From Colwellia sp. BRX10-3 (GTDB lineage: Bacteria; Pseudomonadota; Gammaproteobacteria; Enterobacterales; Alteromonadaceae): DNA of 64,000 nt. The stretch covers positions 434,001-498,000 of the forward strand of contig NZ_JACGWA010000001.1 of the NCBI RefSeq assembly GCF_014077505.1. Direction: 5' to 3'. Each line of letters begins with the position of its first letter. The first letter of the stretch is position 1. A program made the position numbers and the translations under genes. Positions 61,867 through 64,000 of the stretch are shown piece by piece. The notes beneath the pieces were generated by a model. The model was given only the letters and a program-made list of their open reading frames with translations. It was not told the DNA's origin and did not search any database.

Positions 61867-64000
61867 TTAAGCTTTATCTATAGCTGCTTGGGCTTGCTGC
61901 TTTTCAATTTCTTGAGTAATAACTTTCGGTGAACCGGTATTTCGACACAGCCAATAGTAAGCACCGGGGACAACAAATAAAGTAAAAATACTGGCCAGAG
62001 ATACGCCAGCGAAGATCACCACACCGATAACCATTCTGCTTTCAGCGCCAGGTCCTACCGCTAATACCAATGGAATAGCACTGGTGACTGTCGTAAAGGT
62101 GGTCATTACGATAGGTCTTAAGCGTTGTGTGGCAGCAGCAATTAACGCCTCTTCAAACGCGATACCTTTGTCACGTAACTGATTGGCAAATTCAACAATC
62201 AAAATACCATTTTTCGCTGCTAAGCCAATCAACATGACAATACCAATTTGACTGTATATGTTCAGGCTCATTCCCATGAGCTTAAGGCCAGCTAAAGCGC
62301 CAACCAATGCTAATGGTACGGTTAACATAATAACAAAAGGGTGAATAAAGCTTTCAAATTGAGCCGATAAAACTAGGTAGGTTATAACAAGGGCTAGAAT
62401 AAAAATAAAGCCAATAGAGTTACCTGATTCTTGTAATAACTGTGACTCACCTTTATAAGCTACTTGTACTTCTTCAGGTAAATGTTCAGCAACCGCACCA
62501 TTCAAAAATTCCAAAGCATCGCCTAGTGCATAGCCTGTGGCTAAATTTGCGCTAATTGTAACACTGCGGAGACGGTTAAAACGATTGAGCTGCGATGATG
62601 TTGCACTCTCTTCAATAGTGATTAAATTCGATAATGGTATTAATTTATTACTGACAGTGGAGCGAACAAAAATATTATCAATGTCTTTAGGGTTTGAAAA
62701 ATCAGTTTTCTCGCCGCGCACAACCACATAATATTCTTCACCGCGTTCAACAAAGTTGGTGACTCTACGCTGTCCCAACATAGTTTCCAACGTACGACCA
62801 ATATCACCAACCGATACGCCTAAATCAAAGGCCCTGTTGTGATCAATTTTAACCAGTAATTGCGGGTAGGTTTCTTTGTAGTCACTATCAATACTGTGTA
62901 AATTCGGATTTTCTTGCGCTTTTGCAATAATAATATCACGCCATTTCGCTAATTCTTCATAAGTATTACCTTGTAATACAAAGGCAACGGGTGATGAAGA
63001 ACCTCCGCCACTTAAGCCACTGCGCATCATAGCAAAGGCTCTAACATCAGTAACTTGAGCCAGTTCGCCATTCATTTTATTAATAAATTCAAATGTATTG
63101 GTAATACGATCTTTCCAGGCTGGCATACCAACAATAGCAATACCACCCGTGCCACCAAAACCAGGTACTCGCACAATAACTCGGTCGAGTTCACCACTTT
63201 CTTGATGTACCAATAATTTTTCTTCTATTTGCTGCATATTTTTGACGTTATTTTCATAACTTGCCCCTTCAGCACCACGCATCATAACAAAGAAATTTCC
63301 TCTGTCTTCTTTAGGCGTGTATTCCGAAGGTAACTGATTGAATAAACCGTAAACAGCAAATAACGACAAAATAATAACAAGAAAGATCATCAGTGGTTGA
63401 TGAATACTAGCTTTTAAAGAGCGCCCATAAGCGGCTTCCAGTTTAGCAAAGCCTTTATCTAACTTTTGACCAAACGATGAGCTACGCTCCTTATGCTTCA
63501 ACATTTTTGAACACATCATTGGGGTGAGAGATAATGCAGTTAAACTAGAGAAAATTACCGCTGCAGCTATCGCAATAGCAAATTCTGTAAATAATCGCCC
63601 AACGTTACCCGATAAAAATATCAATGGTACAAACACGGCAACAAGCACTAACGTAGTAGCAATAACCGCAAACGCGACTTCTCGACCACCTTCGTATGCA
63701 GCTAGTAATGGAGTTTGTCCACGTTCAATTCTCCGGTAAATATTTTCCAGTACAACAATAGCATCATCTACCACCAAGCCGATGGCCAGCACCATTGCCA
63801 GTAAGGTTAGCAAGTTTATTGAAAAACCAAGCCACGACAGCACCATCATAGAGCCAATTAGCGCCACAGGCACCGTAACCGCTGGAATAAGGGTTGCTCT
63901 AACATTACCCAAAAACAAAAATATAACCAATACCACCATTAACATGGCGATACCGAGTGTGCTATAAACTTCATCAATTGAGCCTTGAATAAACACTGAT
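61867..64000 (-). CDS. RND-family efflux pump inner-membrane transporter (5' part off the window)
   Basis: The open frame runs off the right edge, leaving ~711 residues of a protein usually ~1,030 long. It covers the end of the first periplasmic loop through the last helix. TM4 carries the proton-relay aspartates (AIGLVVDDAIVVLENIYRRI). NVGRLFTEFAIAIAAAVIFS, SLTALSLTPMMCSKML, a second periplasmic domain (YTPKEDRGNFFVMMRGAEGA) and LIGLAAKNGILIVEFANQLR also match HAE1-type multidrug pumps such as AcrB and MexB. It should export drugs or bile-like compounds with a membrane-fusion partner, expected upstream off the window. The methionine near 63996 is an internal Val codon (GTG), not the start. 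Confidence 0.95.
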   Translation of the reverse strand, partial: SVFIQGSIDEVYSTLGIAMLMVVLVIFLFLGNVRATLIPAVTVPVALIGSMMVLSWLGFSINLLTLLAMVLAIGLVVDDAIVVLENIYRRIERGQTPLLAAYEGGREVAFAVIATTLVLVAVFVPLIFLSGNVGRLFTEFAIAIAAAVIFSSLTALSLTPMMCSKMLKHKERSSSFGQKLDKGFAKLEAAYGRSLKASIHQPLMIFLVIILSLFAVYGLFNQLPSEYTPKEDRGNFFVMMRGAEGASYENNVKNMQQIEEKLLVHQESGELDRVIVRVPGFGGTGGIAIVGMPAWKDRITNTFEFINKMNGELAQVTDVRAFAMMRSGLSGGGSSSPVAFVLQGNTYEELAKWRDIIIAKAQENPNLHSIDSDYKETYPQLLVKIDHNRAFDLGVSVGDIGRTLETMLGQRRVTNFVERGEEYYVVVRGEKTDFSNPKDIDNIFVRSTVSNKLIPLSNLITIEESATSSQLNRFNRLRSVTISANLATGYALGDALEFLNGAVAEHLPEEVQVAYKGESQLLQESGNSIGFIFILALVITYLVLSAQFESFIHPFVIMLTVPLALVGALAGLKLMGMSLNIYSQIGIVMLIGLAAKNGILIVEFANQLRDKGIAFEEALIAAATQRLRPIVMTTFTTVTSAIPLVLAVGPGAESRMVIGVVIFAGVSLASIFTLFVVPGAYYWLCRNTGSPKVITQEIEKQQAQAAIDKA

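Noticed and set aside
1-64000. A new defence or toxin-antitoxin system
   Set aside because: I looked for paired small genes, nuclease, helicase or reverse-transcriptase motifs and repeat-spacer arrays and found none.

Overview
The window looks like a chromosome segment of a marine gammaproteobacterium of the Alteromonadales, most likely Colwellia, Thalassotalea or a relative. This rests on the low G+C, the intact rpsU-yqeY-dnaG-rpoD macromolecular synthesis block, a long-form isocitrate lyase, TonB receptors and large exported proteins with GlyGly-CTERM-like tails. The genus is an inference from protein resemblance, not from a search.

Layout. 1-9 kb: the 3' part of putA, a DUF3820 protein, an unrecognised 371-aa protein, msrA behind tandem MetJ boxes, a CnoX-like thioredoxin/TPR protein, a DUF1801/OmdA-type protein and an acyl-CoA dehydrogenase. 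8.6-17.2 kb is core: folB-folK-uppP (minus), plsY, tsaD (minus), then rpsU-yqeY-dnaG-rpoD. 17.3-22.2 kb: an MbnH-type di-heme protein and an MbnP-type protein overlap on the minus strand, divergent from a large choice-of-anchor-B/Calx-beta surface protein. 22.4-24.1 kb is a scar: tRNA-Ile2(CAU) followed by a truncated integrase and a decayed HUH transposase. It is followed by a 2039-aa multidomain exported protein carrying seven tandem ~67-residue repeats.

30.8-40 kb: a PAS-PAS-GGDEF cyclase, a Tat-exported IorAB-type molybdenum hydroxylase with an apparent XdhC scar upstream, a GST, an AraC regulator and a TonB receptor. 40.7-47.4 kb is a glyoxylate-shunt neighbourhood: aceA, a LysR regulator, lrgA-lrgB and glcB. 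47.6-52.9 kb: a small exported protein, a decayed ECF sigma gene, an OxyR-like regulator with both redox cysteines, a parvulin, msrP-msrQ, an anchored glutaredoxin and a DUF2058 protein. 53-56.5 kb: a second IorAB pair together with a MocA-like cytidylyltransferase. 56.7-64 kb: a penicillin-acylase-family hydrolase, a MAPEG protein, pheA behind a Phe-rich leader and attenuator, a small membrane protein and the C-terminal two thirds of an RND efflux pump.

Themes: methionine-sulfoxide repair occurs twice (MetJ-controlled cytoplasmic MsrA and periplasmic MsrPQ). Two paralogous periplasmic molybdenum hydroxylases are present, only one next to an intact cofactor gene. I see no intact prophage, CRISPR array or recognisable defence system. 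The best leads are the MbnP/MbnH/surface-protein cluster, the seven-repeat giant protein, the lrgAB-glyoxylate association, the pheA attenuator, a dispersed repeat with two copies here, and three pseudogene scars missing from a plain ORF list.
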